Numbered from the stretch's first letter, positions 1 to 8,104 are shown. The stretch is 64,000 bases of DNA from Mycobacterium sp. 4858 (GCF_900240975.1 NZ_LT968776.1:3159092-3223091), one strand, 5' to 3'. Notes: generated by a model not told the origin, from the sequence alone. Made by a program: numbers and translations.

Positions 1-690
1 TCGCTGCTGACGGTCGGCGACAAAGCCAAGCTGGCGACGTTGCGGGCGGGCGTGACCGGCGCCGCCGACATCCCCGTCGAACTGGTCCGCCGCATCCACA
101 GTGAGCTGCCGTTCCAGACTTTGATGACCGGATACGGGCTCACCGAGGCCGGCAACGTCACCCTGTCCCGGCCCGGCGATTCGTTCGAGGACGTGGCCAC
201 CACTGCGGGCCTGCCGTGCGACGGGGTCGAGGTGCGCATCGCCGACGATGGCGAGGTGCTGGTCCGCGGCTACGGCGTCATGCAGGGGTACCTCGACGAT
301 CCGGAGGCCACCGCCGAGGCGATCGACGATGAGCGCTGGCTGCATACCGGGGATTTGGGCAGTCTGGATTCTTCGGGTCGGCTCCGGATCAATGGCCGCA
401 AGAAGGACATGTTCATCGTCGGAGGATTCAACGCGTACCCCGCGGAGATCGAGGGCTTTCTCATGCACCACCCGGCCGTGGCGCAGGCGGCGGTCGTCGG
501 CGTTCCCGACGCACGGCTCGGACAGGTGGGCAAGGCTTTCGTCGTCGCGAAAGACGCTGTCAGCGCTGAGGAATTGATCGATTGGTGTCGCGAACGCATG
601 GCGGGGTTCAAGGTGCCGCGGTCGGTACGGTTTCTGGACGCCCTGCCTCTCAACGCCACCGGCAAGGTGGTCAAAGACCTCTTGCGTTGA
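1..690 (+). CDS. Acyl-CoA synthetase (FadD-like), C-terminal part; 5' end outside window
   Basis: This is the C-terminal half of an ANL-superfamily ligase that activates a carboxylic acid to its CoA thioester through an acyl-adenylate. The frame is open from base 1, so the gene starts upstream. Visible motifs in order are the A5 motif GYGLTEAGN, YGVMQGYLDDPEAT, the adenylate-binding WLHTGDLG, the hinge GRKKDMFIVGGFNAYPAEIE, and the terminal PLNATGKVVK with the catalytic lysine. The wording of the hinge and A5 motifs resembles FadD3-type (steroid side-chain or ring-acid) ligases, but the substrate cannot be read from this fragment. It ends 20 bp before the stop of the convergent dehydrogenase gene. 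I am confident of the family and uncertain of the substrate. Confidence 0.9.
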   Translation, partial: SLLTVGDKAKLATLRAGVTGAADIPVELVRRIHSELPFQTLMTGYGLTEAGNVTLSRPGDSFEDVATTAGLPCDGVEVRIADDGEVLVRGYGVMQGYLDDPEATAEAIDDERWLHTGDLGSLDSSGRLRINGRKKDMFIVGGFNAYPAEIEGFLMHHPAVAQAAVVGVPDARLGQVGKAFVVAKDAVSAEELIDWCRERMAGFKVPRSVRFLDALPLNATGKVVKDLLR

Positions 691-710
691 CACGGGTCCG
701 CCACGCGCCT

Positions 711-1727
711 TCAGCTCACCCGGATGACCAGTTTGCCGACGTGCTTGGCATCGCGCAGTCGCTCGAACGCCGATTTGGCCTGCTCGAACTCGAAAACCTC
801 GTCGATGACCGGCGTGAGGCCCGTCGCGGCCACGGCGCGGACGAGATCCTGTAAATCGGCGCGGTCGCCGACAGTGATGCTGCGTGTTGTCGCACCGCGA
901 CCCCTCAACAGAAAATAGTCAACGCCGGGGTTGTCGTCGCTGAGGAAGCCGATCAGCGTGACCTCTCCGCCGACGGCGACCGCCCGCAACGACTGCTCGA
1001 TGGTGGCCGGCCCGCCGACTTCGACGACGCGGTCGACACCGCGTCCTTCGGTCACGTCACGCACCTGTTCGCCCCAGCTCGGGTTGCTGCGGTAGTTGAT
1101 GACCTCCTCGGCGCCGAGCTCCCGCAGAGTCTCGGCCTTTCGCGGACTCGAGGTGGTCGCGATGACCCGGGCGCCCAACACCTTGGCCAACTGCAACGCG
1201 AAGACCGACACGCCGCCCGATCCAAGGGTCAGCACCGTCTGGCCCGCCCGAACCGGGTTGGGTCCGCCGAGCGCGTTCCACGCCGTGACCCCGGCGCAGG
1301 GCAGCGTCGCCGCCCGTTCGTCAGAGATCGCCGCGGGGATGCCGACGACCGCTTCCCGCGACACCACCTTGTATGCGGTGAGCCACCCGTCCTGCCCGCT
1401 GCCGTAGCTGTCGGAGTTGGCGGTCGGCGGCATCGGGCCGCCGAACCACCTGGGGTGGAAAGCGCTGACAACCCGGTCACCGGGGCGGTAGTCGTCGACG
1501 CCCTCGCCCGCCTCGACGACCTCGGCGGCGGCGTCGCTGCACGGCACCAGACCATGCCTGGCGTCCCGCACGTAGCGGCCGAGGGGGATCGCGATGTCCC
1601 GGTAGTTCAGTGCGACGGCCTTGATTCTCAGCAGCAGCTCTCCCCGCTGTGGTGAAGGGACGGGTTCGTCGCATAGCCGCAACCCGTCGAGTCCTCCGGC
1701 GGCGCCATCGAACCGGTATACGCGCAT
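711..1727 (-). CDS. Zinc-free MDR dehydrogenase (quinone oxidoreductase-like)
   Basis: This 338-residue protein belongs to the medium-chain dehydrogenase/reductase superfamily. It has an N-terminal GroES-like domain (about residues 1-125) and a Rossmann domain with the nucleotide motif LTLGSGGVSVFALQLAK (about 165-180), where GSGGVS replaces the usual GxGxxG. The cysteines and histidine of the catalytic zinc site are not evident, so it is more like NAD(P)H:quinone oxidoreductases and zinc-independent members than like alcohol dehydrogenases. The sequence LGAEEVINYR is a typical NADPH-family segment. An AGAGAGG ribosome-binding site precedes the ATG on the minus strand. The substrate is unknown. 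The gene converges with the acyl-CoA ligase. Confidence 0.85.
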   Translation of the reverse strand: MRVYRFDGAAGGLDGLRLCDEPVPSPQRGELLLRIKAVALNYRDIAIPLGRYVRDARHGLVPCSDAAAEVVEAGEGVDDYRPGDRVVSAFHPRWFGGPMPPTANSDSYGSGQDGWLTAYKVVSREAVVGIPAAISDERAATLPCAGVTAWNALGGPNPVRAGQTVLTLGSGGVSVFALQLAKVLGARVIATTSSPRKAETLRELGAEEVINYRSNPSWGEQVRDVTEGRGVDRVVEVGGPATIEQSLRAVAVGGEVTLIGFLSDDNPGVDYFLLRGRGATTRSITVGDRADLQDLVRAVAATGLTPVIDEVFEFEQAKSAFERLRDAKHVGKLVIRVS

Positions 1728-2223
1728 CGCCTGATTCCTCTCTCTGTCGGTTTCGGTGTCAACAAAGTGTGAGTTTGCGTCGGTGCTCGTCGAAGGTGAT
1801 CAGCTCGTCGTTGTGTGTCCGGCGGGGATCTTGTTGTTACCTTGATCCTTGAATGGCTTTGGTAACGCCGATCGAGCCCACGGGTATGGTGGGCCGTTCG
1901 GTGACCTTCTTGGTCCATCGCGACAGGCTCAATCCGCCGTCTATGCCGCTGCGTTCGGGGAGTCCCGGGTCCCGCATGGAGCTCCGGTAACACCGCGGCT
2001 CGCTGTACTGCTGGGCCACCGAGGTGTAACCGATTGCGTTCATCACTACCCGCAACTGCCCGCGCGTGGCCGATATTCCGGCATTTCCGATTTCTTCGCG
2101 ACAGATTCCATGTGATTCATCTCCCTCTAATTCGTCTGGGGGAGAGGATGATTGGTGCATCGATTGCTCGGCTCATCGGATATGGCGATAGGCACCTAAG
2201 GAAAGCTGTTGCAGCGGAGATGC
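1728..2223. other. About 500 bp without an intact gene; decayed DNA
   Basis: This stretch lies between the dehydrogenase start and the end of the TetR gene and has visibly lower GC than its flanks. Frames on both strands are short and mostly lack family signatures. The only recognisable piece is a possible flavin-oxidoreductase fragment, listed separately. No terminal inverted repeats or complete transposase were seen. Confidence 0.6.
1837..1980 (-). pseudogene. Fragment resembling an NADH:flavin oxidoreductase (OYE family)
   Basis: On the minus strand this segment reads SGIDGGLSLSRW followed by TKKVTERPTIPVGSIGVTKA and then a stop. The pattern (hydrophobic, W-T-K-K, K/R-P-T-I-x-V-G-S-x-G) resembles the late-barrel strand of old-yellow-enzyme relatives such as dimethylglycine-demethylation-type NADH:flavin oxidoreductases. 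Nothing recognisable flanks it: the upstream part of the same frame lacks family motifs and the frame stops too early. I read it as a remnant of a larger gene. The call rests on one motif recalled from the family and is weak. Confidence 0.3.
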
Positions 2224-2817
2224 TTACGCAGGTTCCGGTGACCGCTCGGAAACGTTGAGCACCGTCTCGATGGCGGTGGGAATATTCTCGACCGCCTCGG
2301 GTCCGCCTAGGGCCAACCGCATGAGATAGCCCGGCAGCACGCACAGCAGCAGGTCGGCGACGGCCGTCGGGTCGAGTCGGACATCGGATCGAGTGGGCGC
2401 ATCGGTGCTCAACTTGGCGAGCGCGGTGCCGATCGCCTCGCGCAGGTGCGTGGCCAGCGTCGCGTTGCGCAGGGCTTCGGACCACACCAGCACCGCGATG
2501 GCGGCGAAGCCGTCCTCGCCGTGGCGATGGGTGACGAAGTCGAGCACGGTCGCAATGGCCGCCTGCGGGGTGGCGCCATCGTCGATGGATTGTCCGATGA
2601 CGGCGACGACTTGCTCGAGGTTTTCGGCGGCGATCGCCTCGATGACCGCGTCTTTGCTGGGGAAGTAGCGGTACACCGCGCCGGAGGACATTCCCGCCTC
2701 CTCGACCAGGTCGTGCATCGACGCGGCGTGGAACCCGTTACGGATGAAGCAACGCCGCGCGGCCGCCAGGATGTGTGCGCGCCGTTCCGCGCGGTACTCC
2801 GGCGTGACTTTCGGCAT
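2224..2817 (-). CDS. TetR/AcrR family transcriptional regulator
   Basis: This 197-residue repressor begins MPKVTPEYRAERRAHILAAA. The N-terminal helix-turn-helix is plain (RCFIRNGFHAASMHDLVEEA, then GMSSGAVYRYFPSKDAVIEA), and a helical ligand-binding domain without recognisable ligand residues follows. The reading frame runs further upstream, but the ATG at 2815-2817 fits the usual TetR N-terminus. It is transcribed away from the CMD/SMP-30/hydrolase operon that starts at 2942. The 124-bp gap carries two related operator-like sites, so it probably represses itself and that operon. A TATGCT box on the minus strand (2835-2830) could be its -10. The inducer is unknown. Confidence 0.92.
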   Translation of the reverse strand: MPKVTPEYRAERRAHILAAARRCFIRNGFHAASMHDLVEEAGMSSGAVYRYFPSKDAVIEAIAAENLEQVVAVIGQSIDDGATPQAAIATVLDFVTHRHGEDGFAAIAVLVWSEALRNATLATHLREAIGTALAKLSTDAPTRSDVRLDPTAVADLLLCVLPGYLMRLALGGPEAVENIPTAIETVLNVSERSPEPA

Positions 2818-2840
2818 GCTCGTCAACGTAGCATAAAAAA

Positions 2841-2906
2841 GCACGAGCGTTCGCGTTTGACAGGCGGCAAGCCGGGGCAGACCATAAACGTGAACGCACG
2901 TTCGCG
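2841..2906. promoter_or_regulatory. Divergent promoter with two TetR-type operator candidates
   Basis: Two copies of the pattern GnACGnnCGTTCGCG lie at 2841-2855 and 2892-2906. The second contains the palindrome GAACGCACGTTC (2892-2903). A TTGACA at 2857-2862 sits between them, with CATAAA at 2883-2888 as a loose -10 for the rightward operon. One site would lie just upstream of -35 and the other near the transcription start, as expected for repression by the adjacent TetR protein. The motif is seen directly; the binding is inferred. Confidence 0.55.
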
Positions 2907-2941
2907 GATTTCCGCCTCGATCCAGGAGGAGATGACGGCAC

Positions 2942-3511
2942 ATGACTCAGGCAACTGACTTCGGCACATTCGGCCGGTTTGTGGAGACGCCGGTCGACCA
3001 GATGGAGCCTGCGATGAAACAGGCATATGACTTCACCCGGGGGTTGCGCGGGCTGGTGCCGGGCCCGCACAAGATCTGGCTGGCCAACCCGACCCTGTCG
3101 ACGACCATCGTGCCGACCGGCGCCTACTTTCAGCGATACTCCACGTTGAGCAAGGCCGAGATCGAAATCGCCACCGTTCTCGTCACCGCTCAATGGCGCA
3201 GCGCGTACGCCGCCTACGAGCACGAGATCATCGCCGAGCGCGACGGCCACCTCGACCCGCGGGCGGTCGAAGCCCTCATCGCGGGACTGCCGGCGTCGTT
3301 CGACGACCCGCGCGAGCAAGTGGTCTACGAGTTGGCGTCGGCGTTGGTCACGACGCGGGTGGTGCCGACGGGGCTCTACCGGCGCGCCCGGGACCTGTTG
3401 GGCGACGCCGGCATCGTCGACGTGGCGGTGCTGCTGGGGTGGTTCACCATGGTGTGCCTGACCCTGGGCGCCTTCGACGTGCCCGCCAATGCTGAGGGGC
3501 TGGACCAGTGA
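2942..3511 (+). CDS. Carboxymuconolactone decarboxylase (CMD/AhpD-fold) family protein, redox cysteines absent
   Basis: This 189-residue all-helical protein is of the CMD/AhpD-like fold. The segment TAQWRSAYAAYEHEIIAERDG lines up with the CxxCxxxH core of the family, but the two cysteines are replaced by Ser87 and Ala90 while His94 is kept. It therefore cannot act as an AhpD-type thiol peroxidase partner. Gamma-carboxymuconolactone decarboxylases proper also lack the cysteine pair, so a decarboxylase or lactone-handling role is possible. A GAGGAG ribosome-binding site precedes the ATG. It is the first gene of the operon facing the TetR repressor and overlaps the next small ORF by 4 bp. Confidence 0.82.
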   Translation: MTQATDFGTFGRFVETPVDQMEPAMKQAYDFTRGLRGLVPGPHKIWLANPTLSTTIVPTGAYFQRYSTLSKAEIEIATVLVTAQWRSAYAAYEHEIIAERDGHLDPRAVEALIAGLPASFDDPREQVVYELASALVTTRVVPTGLYRRARDLLGDAGIVDVAVLLGWFTMVCLTLGAFDVPANAEGLDQ

Positions 3512-3726
3512 GGTGCGTCGCGCAGGCCCTGGGCGGCCGCCTCGACCTCGACCCGGCCCGGCTACGGTGCACCGGGCCTCGCGTCGACGACGCGCTACGT
3601 CAAGAAGCGGCGCAACGGTCCGGCGCCGCAGGGGTTTTGGGCATCACGGTGCTGACCACCGGCACCTTTCACGCCGGCTGCGCGATTCTCACCGCCCTCG
3701 CGATTCCCGCGCCCGACCAAAGCTAA
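3508..3726 (+). CDS. Small hypothetical protein (72 aa)
   Basis: This is a short frame starting with GTG that overlaps the stop of the CMD gene in a GTGA arrangement typical of translational coupling. It ends 15 bp before the SMP-30 gene. The C-terminal half has a hydrophobic run (GVLGITVLTTGTFHAGCAIL) that could be a membrane segment or a buried helix. I recognise no domain. Support comes from position, coupling and the lack of any other gene in the gap. It could equally be non-coding spacer. Confidence 0.4.
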   Translation: MRCVAQALGGRLDLDPARLRCTGPRVDDALRQEAAQRSGAAGVLGITVLTTGTFHAGCAILTALAIPAPDQS

Positions 3727-3741
3727 CCAGCGAGGACCACC

Positions 3742-4749
3742 ATGTCTGTTCAGCCTTTGCCCACCGTGACGCTCACTCCCGTGGCGTACTTCCCGAAGCA
3801 ATACTTTCCGGAGAACCTCGCCGTGCGCGCCGACGGCTCGCTGCTGATCACCGCCGTCCTGCAGCGCGAACTGTGGTGGGTGCCGCCGCCCCAGCCGGGC
3901 GCGCTCGTCGACCCGGTCCTGCTGCACACCTTCGATCACCCCGTCACCGGGATCGTCGAGGTCACGCCCGACGTCTTCGTCGTCAACCTGACGCTGGCCT
4001 ACACCACCGGTGAATCACACCTTGCCAGAGTCGATCTCACCGACTGGGCGCCCGGACGGCCCGTGACACCGGAGCTGATCTACACCTTCGACGGGCGAGC
4101 CCGCGGACTCAACGGCAGCTGCCTGCTCGCGCCGGGGGTCCTGGCGGTCGCCGACTGCTTCGCGGGCCTGATCTGGCGAGTCGACCTCGACCAGGAGGCG
4201 CGGCGTGGGTCCGCGCGGGTCTGGCTGGCCCACGACACGATGGCCTTCGACCCCGACAGCGGTGTGCCGCCACCGCCGCAGCCGGGGGTCAACGGCGTGC
4301 GCTACAGCCCGCACACCGGCTACCTGTACTACACCTCGACCGCGCAGAAGGTGTTCATGCGCGTCGCGGTCGACCCGTCGACGCTGGACCCGGCCGGGTC
4401 AGCCGAATTCGTCGCCGCCATCGACAACGCCGACGACTTCTGCCTCGACGAAGACGCCGGGTTCGCCTACGTCACCCGGCACCGCGCCAATACGATCGAC
4501 CGGGTGCCGCTGCAGCCCCGGCACGGCAGCGAGGTCCGTCACATCGCCGGTGACCCGTTCGACGCGGCCCTGGTCGGGCCGTCGAGTGCCGCCTGGGGGA
4601 GGGCGGACGGCGAACGCGGGCGGGTCGCTTACGTCACCACCGACGGCGGCACCACTGCCCCTCCCGACGGAATCGTTCGACGCGCCGCCGTGCTGCGCGT
4701 CGAATTAGGTTATGCCGCAACGGCCTCGATGGGCGGGACGAAGACATGA
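3742..4749 (+). CDS. SMP-30/gluconolactonase-like beta-propeller protein
   Basis: This 335-residue protein appears to be a six-bladed propeller of the SMP-30/lactonohydrolase/strictosidine-synthase-like superfamily. The family's metal-site positions seem present: a glutamate early in PENLAV, an asparagine in GVNGVRYS after a Pro-rich loop, and an aspartate in NADDFCLDED. No signal peptide is visible, so it is probably cytosolic. GAGGACC precedes the ATG. The stop overlaps the start of the alpha/beta hydrolase by 4 bp (ATGA), so the two are co-translated. With a CMD-fold protein and a hydrolase-fold protein beside it, lactone ring opening is plausible but is only an inference. Confidence 0.75.
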   Translation: MSVQPLPTVTLTPVAYFPKQYFPENLAVRADGSLLITAVLQRELWWVPPPQPGALVDPVLLHTFDHPVTGIVEVTPDVFVVNLTLAYTTGESHLARVDLTDWAPGRPVTPELIYTFDGRARGLNGSCLLAPGVLAVADCFAGLIWRVDLDQEARRGSARVWLAHDTMAFDPDSGVPPPPQPGVNGVRYSPHTGYLYYTSTAQKVFMRVAVDPSTLDPAGSAEFVAAIDNADDFCLDEDAGFAYVTRHRANTIDRVPLQPRHGSEVRHIAGDPFDAALVGPSSAAWGRADGERGRVAYVTTDGGTTAPPDGIVRRAAVLRVELGYAATASMGGTKT

Positions 4750-5513
4750 CCGGGTATGTCGTGAAGACAGCACAGGCATCGATCGACACCCGCGTCGACG
4801 GAGACGGGCCCGCCGTCGTGATCATCCCGTCTTACGGCCGCGACGCCGGCGGCGACTTCGACGCCTTGACCACGGCGCTCGTCGCCGCGGGCCACCGGGT
4901 GTTACGCCCACAGCCGCGCGGCATCGCGGGTTCCCGTGGACCCATGAACGGTGTCACCTTCGCCGACATGGCCGGCGATATCGCGCGGGTGATTGAGGAC
5001 CTGGCCGACGGGCCCGCCGTGATCCTCGGGCACGCCTTCGGCAACTTCGTCGCGCGCGCAACCGCCGTGCACCATCCCGACACCGTGGCGGCAGTGATCC
5101 TGGCCGCCGCAGCCGGGAAAACCGTTGACCCACAGATCAATTCAGCACCGATACGCGCCGGTGACCTCACTCTGCCCGACGCGGCCCGACTGGACGCGCT
5201 GCGGATGGCCTTCTTCGCGCCCGGCCACGATGCCTCCATCTGGCTGACCGGCTGGTATCCGGAAACCCTTGCAATGCAGGTGGACTGCGCGCAGCACACC
5301 GACGTCGCGCGCTACTGGGGCGCCGGGGAAGCGCCGGTGTTCGAGATCATCGCCGCCCTCGACCCGTTTCACCACCGCGCCGAATGGGGCGACCTGCGCG
5401 CCCGCTACGGCGAACGCGTCAGCACCGTCGTCATCGATGACGCCAGCCACGCCCTTTTCCCCGAACAGCCCGACGCCGTGGCCGCCGCGATCATCGAGTA
5501 CCTTCGTCGTTGA
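4746..5513 (+). CDS. Alpha/beta-hydrolase fold protein with Ala at the nucleophile position
   Basis: This 255-residue alpha/beta-hydrolase has an oxyanion-loop region VVIIPSYGRDAGGDFD, a nucleophile elbow read as ILGHAFGNFVAR, and a C-terminal catalytic histidine in IDDASHALFPEQPDA. The elbow should be G-x-S-x-G, but residue 97 is alanine (codon gcc). Either the protein is catalytically dead for ester hydrolysis, or it belongs to a subgroup using another mechanism, as some alpha/beta-fold lyases and cofactor-free dioxygenases do. It overlaps the SMP-30 gene by 4 bp and sits 21 bp before the next gene. The fold is certain; the activity is open. Confidence 0.85.
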   Translation: MTGYVVKTAQASIDTRVDGDGPAVVIIPSYGRDAGGDFDALTTALVAAGHRVLRPQPRGIAGSRGPMNGVTFADMAGDIARVIEDLADGPAVILGHAFGNFVARATAVHHPDTVAAVILAAAAGKTVDPQINSAPIRAGDLTLPDAARLDALRMAFFAPGHDASIWLTGWYPETLAMQVDCAQHTDVARYWGAGEAPVFEIIAALDPFHHRAEWGDLRARYGERVSTVVIDDASHALFPEQPDAVAAAIIEYLRR

Positions 5514-5534
5514 ATCCGGTGTGAGGCGGCGGTG

Positions 5535-6158
5535 ATGACGAACGACATTCATTCGATGGTGATCGCGTCGGACTACCGCGTTCCGGATCCCAGCCGGGTG
5601 TGGCCGCTGCTCGAGCGCAGGAAGACGGCCCTGGCCGACATCGGCGCCCACCACGTCCTGGTCTACACCTCGACGCACGACTACGGCCGAGTGCTGGTGA
5701 TGATCGGAGTCCACAGCCGCGAGCCGATCGTGGAACTGCTGCGCTCGCGCGTCTTCTTCGACTGGTTCGACGCGGCCGGCGTCGACGACATTCCGGCGGT
5801 CTTCGCCGGCGAGATCGTCGACAGGTTCATTCCGGCGCCCACCGCGACCCCGGAGGCTCCGGGCGTCGTCGTCGCCACCATCGCCTCGGTCCACGACGTG
5901 CCGGGGCTGGCCGCCGAAGTCGCCTCGGCCACCGAGAGATTCGTCGCGGCCGGCATCCGCAAGACGTGGATCTTCCAGGCCTTCGACGATGAGCACGAGG
6001 TGCTGATCATGTCGGAGTTGCCCGACGAGGAGAGCGCGCGGCGGTGGATCGAGCATCCCGACGCCGCGGCCGAGTGGATGTCGGGCGCCGGGGTGGGGCC
6101 CTACCCGCCGGTGTTCGTCGGCCGATTCACCAACATGATGCGCATCGAGGCGGACTGA
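5535..6158 (+). CDS. Hypothetical protein, probable dimeric alpha+beta barrel domains
   Basis: This protein of about 207 residues appears to contain two related alpha+beta halves: residues 1-100 (HHVLVYTSTHDYGRVLVMIG) and 110-207 (VVATIASVHDVPGL through RKTWIFQAFDDEHEVLIMSE). The strand-helix-strand pattern and the DEESARRWIEHPDAAAEWM segment recall antibiotic-biosynthesis-monooxygenase or stress-response barrel proteins. I do not recognise a named family. GTG (5532) directly precedes ATG (5535) in frame; I chose the ATG. It is the fifth gene of the TetR-facing operon and may bind or modify the same substrate as its neighbours. Confidence 0.7.
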   Translation: MTNDIHSMVIASDYRVPDPSRVWPLLERRKTALADIGAHHVLVYTSTHDYGRVLVMIGVHSREPIVELLRSRVFFDWFDAAGVDDIPAVFAGEIVDRFIPAPTATPEAPGVVVATIASVHDVPGLAAEVASATERFVAAGIRKTWIFQAFDDEHEVLIMSELPDEESARRWIEHPDAAAEWMSGAGVGPYPPVFVGRFTNMMRIEAD

Positions 6159-6171
6159 GCGGCCACCCGGG

Positions 6172-6357
6172 ATGTTCGTGTGCCTGTGCAACGGGGTCAC
6201 CAGCCAAATGGTGACCGAGGCGATCGAGGCCGGGGCGTGCACGACCAACGACGTCGCCCGGGCCTGCGGGGCGGGCGCCGACTGCGGCCGCTGCCGGCGG
6301 ACGGTCCAGGCGATACTGCGATCGGCGGGCCCGAACGGCGCACCCGCTCGATCCTGA
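6172..6357 (+). CDS. Bacterioferritin-associated ferredoxin-like (2Fe-2S) protein
   Basis: This 61-residue protein has the Bfd-type [2Fe-2S] pattern: a CLC pair near residue 5 and a CGRC pair near residue 40, with the helical spacer MVTEAIEAGACTTNDVARACGAG. Bfd proteins pass electrons to bacterioferritin to release iron. No bacterioferritin gene is adjacent, so here it could serve as an electron carrier for the preceding operon or simply be a stand-alone bfd. It starts 13 bp after the previous stop and converges on kdc. Confidence 0.82.
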   Translation: MFVCLCNGVTSQMVTEAIEAGACTTNDVARACGAGADCGRCRRTVQAILRSAGPNGAPARS

Positions 6358-6367
6358 TGCGATGGCC

Positions 6368-8059
6368 CTAGCGGCGAACGCTGCCGTCCGGCGACATCGG
6401 CTGGACGAGTTCGACCAGCAGCGGCGGGATTTCGAGCCGCGGCAAAACCACCTCGACGAGCACCATGCGGTCCCGGTGCCGCGCGGCGGCCGTCAAGGCG
6501 TCGTCGAGCTCACCGTAGGTCTGCACCCGGAACGCCAGGTGGTCGGCGACCCCCAGCGCGCCGGGGACATCCGTCCACTTCCAATTCACGATGTCGTTGT
6601 AGGGCGCCGCCTCCCCGTGGATCGCCCGCTCGACGGTGTAGCCGTCGTTGTTCACCACGACGATGACCGGGGACAGGCCTTCCCGCGAGAAGTTGCCCAG
6701 CTCTTGGATGGTCAGTTGCGCGGCGCCGTCACCGATCAGCAGCACGGTCCGGCGGTCCGGATGCGCCACCCCGGCCCCCAGCGCCGCGGGCAGCGTGTAA
6801 CCGATTGAGCCCCATAGTGGTTGACCGATGAAGGTCACGCCCTGCGGCAGGCGGTGGTCGGCCATCCCGTAGAAGGAGGTGCCCTGGTCGGCGAGGACGA
6901 CGTTGCCCGGGGTGAGGGCCGTGCACAGGCGGTCCCACAACATCTCCTGCGTCAGCGGTTGGTCCCGCGGCGGGGGCGGGGGCAGCGCTTCGGCGGGCGG
7001 TGAGGCCACCGGCGGCGACGTGACCGCGCGCCGGGTCAGGATGGTGGCCAGCGCCTCCAGCGCGGCACCCATCTCCAGCGGGGCGAAGACCTCGCCGGCC
7101 ACGCTGCTCTGGTACTGCCCGACGTCGATGGTCCGGGCCGGGTCGATCCGCTGGCTGAAGAAACCGCTCACCATGTCGGTGAACACCACGCCCGCGGTCA
7201 CCAGGACCGGCGCCTGTTCGATGGCGGCGCGCACCGCCGGGGCGCTGGCCGAGCCCGCGTAGATCCCGAGGTAGTGCGGCGAGCTTTCGTCGAGCAGGCT
7301 CTTCCCCCACATCAGCGTCGCGTAGGGGACGACGTCGGCCGTCAGCAGCGTCTCGAGTTCCTTGACCACCTGCAGCCGGTGCACCAGCAAGTCGGCCAGC
7401 ACGGTCAGCTGGTGGTCGCCGATGAGCTCCGAGGCGGCCTCGACGAACAGCGACAGCGCGCGCGGGCTGGTGCCGCCGGTGTAGCGGGGCAGCGGGTCAC
7501 CGGGCGGTTCGGTGGGGAAGCGGGCCACGTCGGTGGACAGCAGGATGTAGCCGGGCCGCTTCTGCTCGCGCACCTCCGACAGCACCCGGTCGATCTCGCG
7601 GCGGGCGGTCGCGGGCATGAGGTTGGCCTGCGCGCAGGTGATCTCGCGGCTGATCCGGAAGAAATGTTCGAAGTCTCCGTCGCCGAGGGAGTGGTGCAGC
7701 GCGCGGCGGGTGCCCTGCGCGTCTTTCGAGGGTCCGCCGACGATGTGCACGACGGGGACCTGCTCGGCGTAGCTGCCCGCGACGGCGTTGGCCGCCGACA
7801 GCTCGCCGACGCCGAAAGTGGTTACCACGGCCGACATTCCGCGCAGCCGACCGTAGCCGTCGGCGGCATACCCGGCGTTCAGCTCGTTGGCGTTGCCCAC
7901 CCACCGGATGCCGGGGTGGGCGACGATGTGGTCCAGGAATTCCAGGTTGTAGTCCCCCGGGACGCCGAAGATCTCGGTGACGCCGAGTTCGGCGAGGCGG
8001 TCCAACAAATAGTCACCGACGGTGTAGACGGGCTGGCTGGCGGGGTCAGTCACAAGCAC
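6368..8059 (-). CDS. kdc: Alpha-keto acid decarboxylase (ThDP-dependent), Rv0853c-like
   Basis: This 563-residue ThDP enzyme of the pyruvate/indolepyruvate decarboxylase family converts branched or aromatic 2-keto acids to aldehydes. The ThDP-activating glutamate lies in WVGNANELNAGYAADGYGR (Glu59), and the ThDP/Mg motif spans LIGDGAAQLTIQELG to VVNNDGYTVE near residues 430-460. The HH pair of the decarboxylase subgroup is seen in ALHHSLGDGDF. The whole protein reads like M. tuberculosis Rv0853c. GTG at 8059 is preceded by GAGG at proper spacing; GTG at 8053 is an alternative. It converges with the ferredoxin gene and diverges from the SRPBCC gene at 8118. Confidence 0.92.
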   Translation of the reverse strand: MLVTDPASQPVYTVGDYLLDRLAELGVTEIFGVPGDYNLEFLDHIVAHPGIRWVGNANELNAGYAADGYGRLRGMSAVVTTFGVGELSAANAVAGSYAEQVPVVHIVGGPSKDAQGTRRALHHSLGDGDFEHFFRISREITCAQANLMPATARREIDRVLSEVREQKRPGYILLSTDVARFPTEPPGDPLPRYTGGTSPRALSLFVEAASELIGDHQLTVLADLLVHRLQVVKELETLLTADVVPYATLMWGKSLLDESSPHYLGIYAGSASAPAVRAAIEQAPVLVTAGVVFTDMVSGFFSQRIDPARTIDVGQYQSSVAGEVFAPLEMGAALEALATILTRRAVTSPPVASPPAEALPPPPPRDQPLTQEMLWDRLCTALTPGNVVLADQGTSFYGMADHRLPQGVTFIGQPLWGSIGYTLPAALGAGVAHPDRRTVLLIGDGAAQLTIQELGNFSREGLSPVIVVVNNDGYTVERAIHGEAAPYNDIVNWKWTDVPGALGVADHLAFRVQTYGELDDALTAAARHRDRMVLVEVVLPRLEIPPLLVELVQPMSPDGSVRR

Positions 8060-8104
8060 GACGGTACCTCGGTCGAATCCCTACCGGGCCGGACGCGGCT
8101 TCAG

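Noticed and set aside
1628..2160. Transposase or integrase remnant
   Set aside because: No DDE, HTH or recombinase motif and no terminal repeats could be found in any frame.
5142..6248. Minus-strand frame of 368 codons
   Set aside because: It is antisense to the hydrolase and barrel-protein genes, with biased shadow-type composition.
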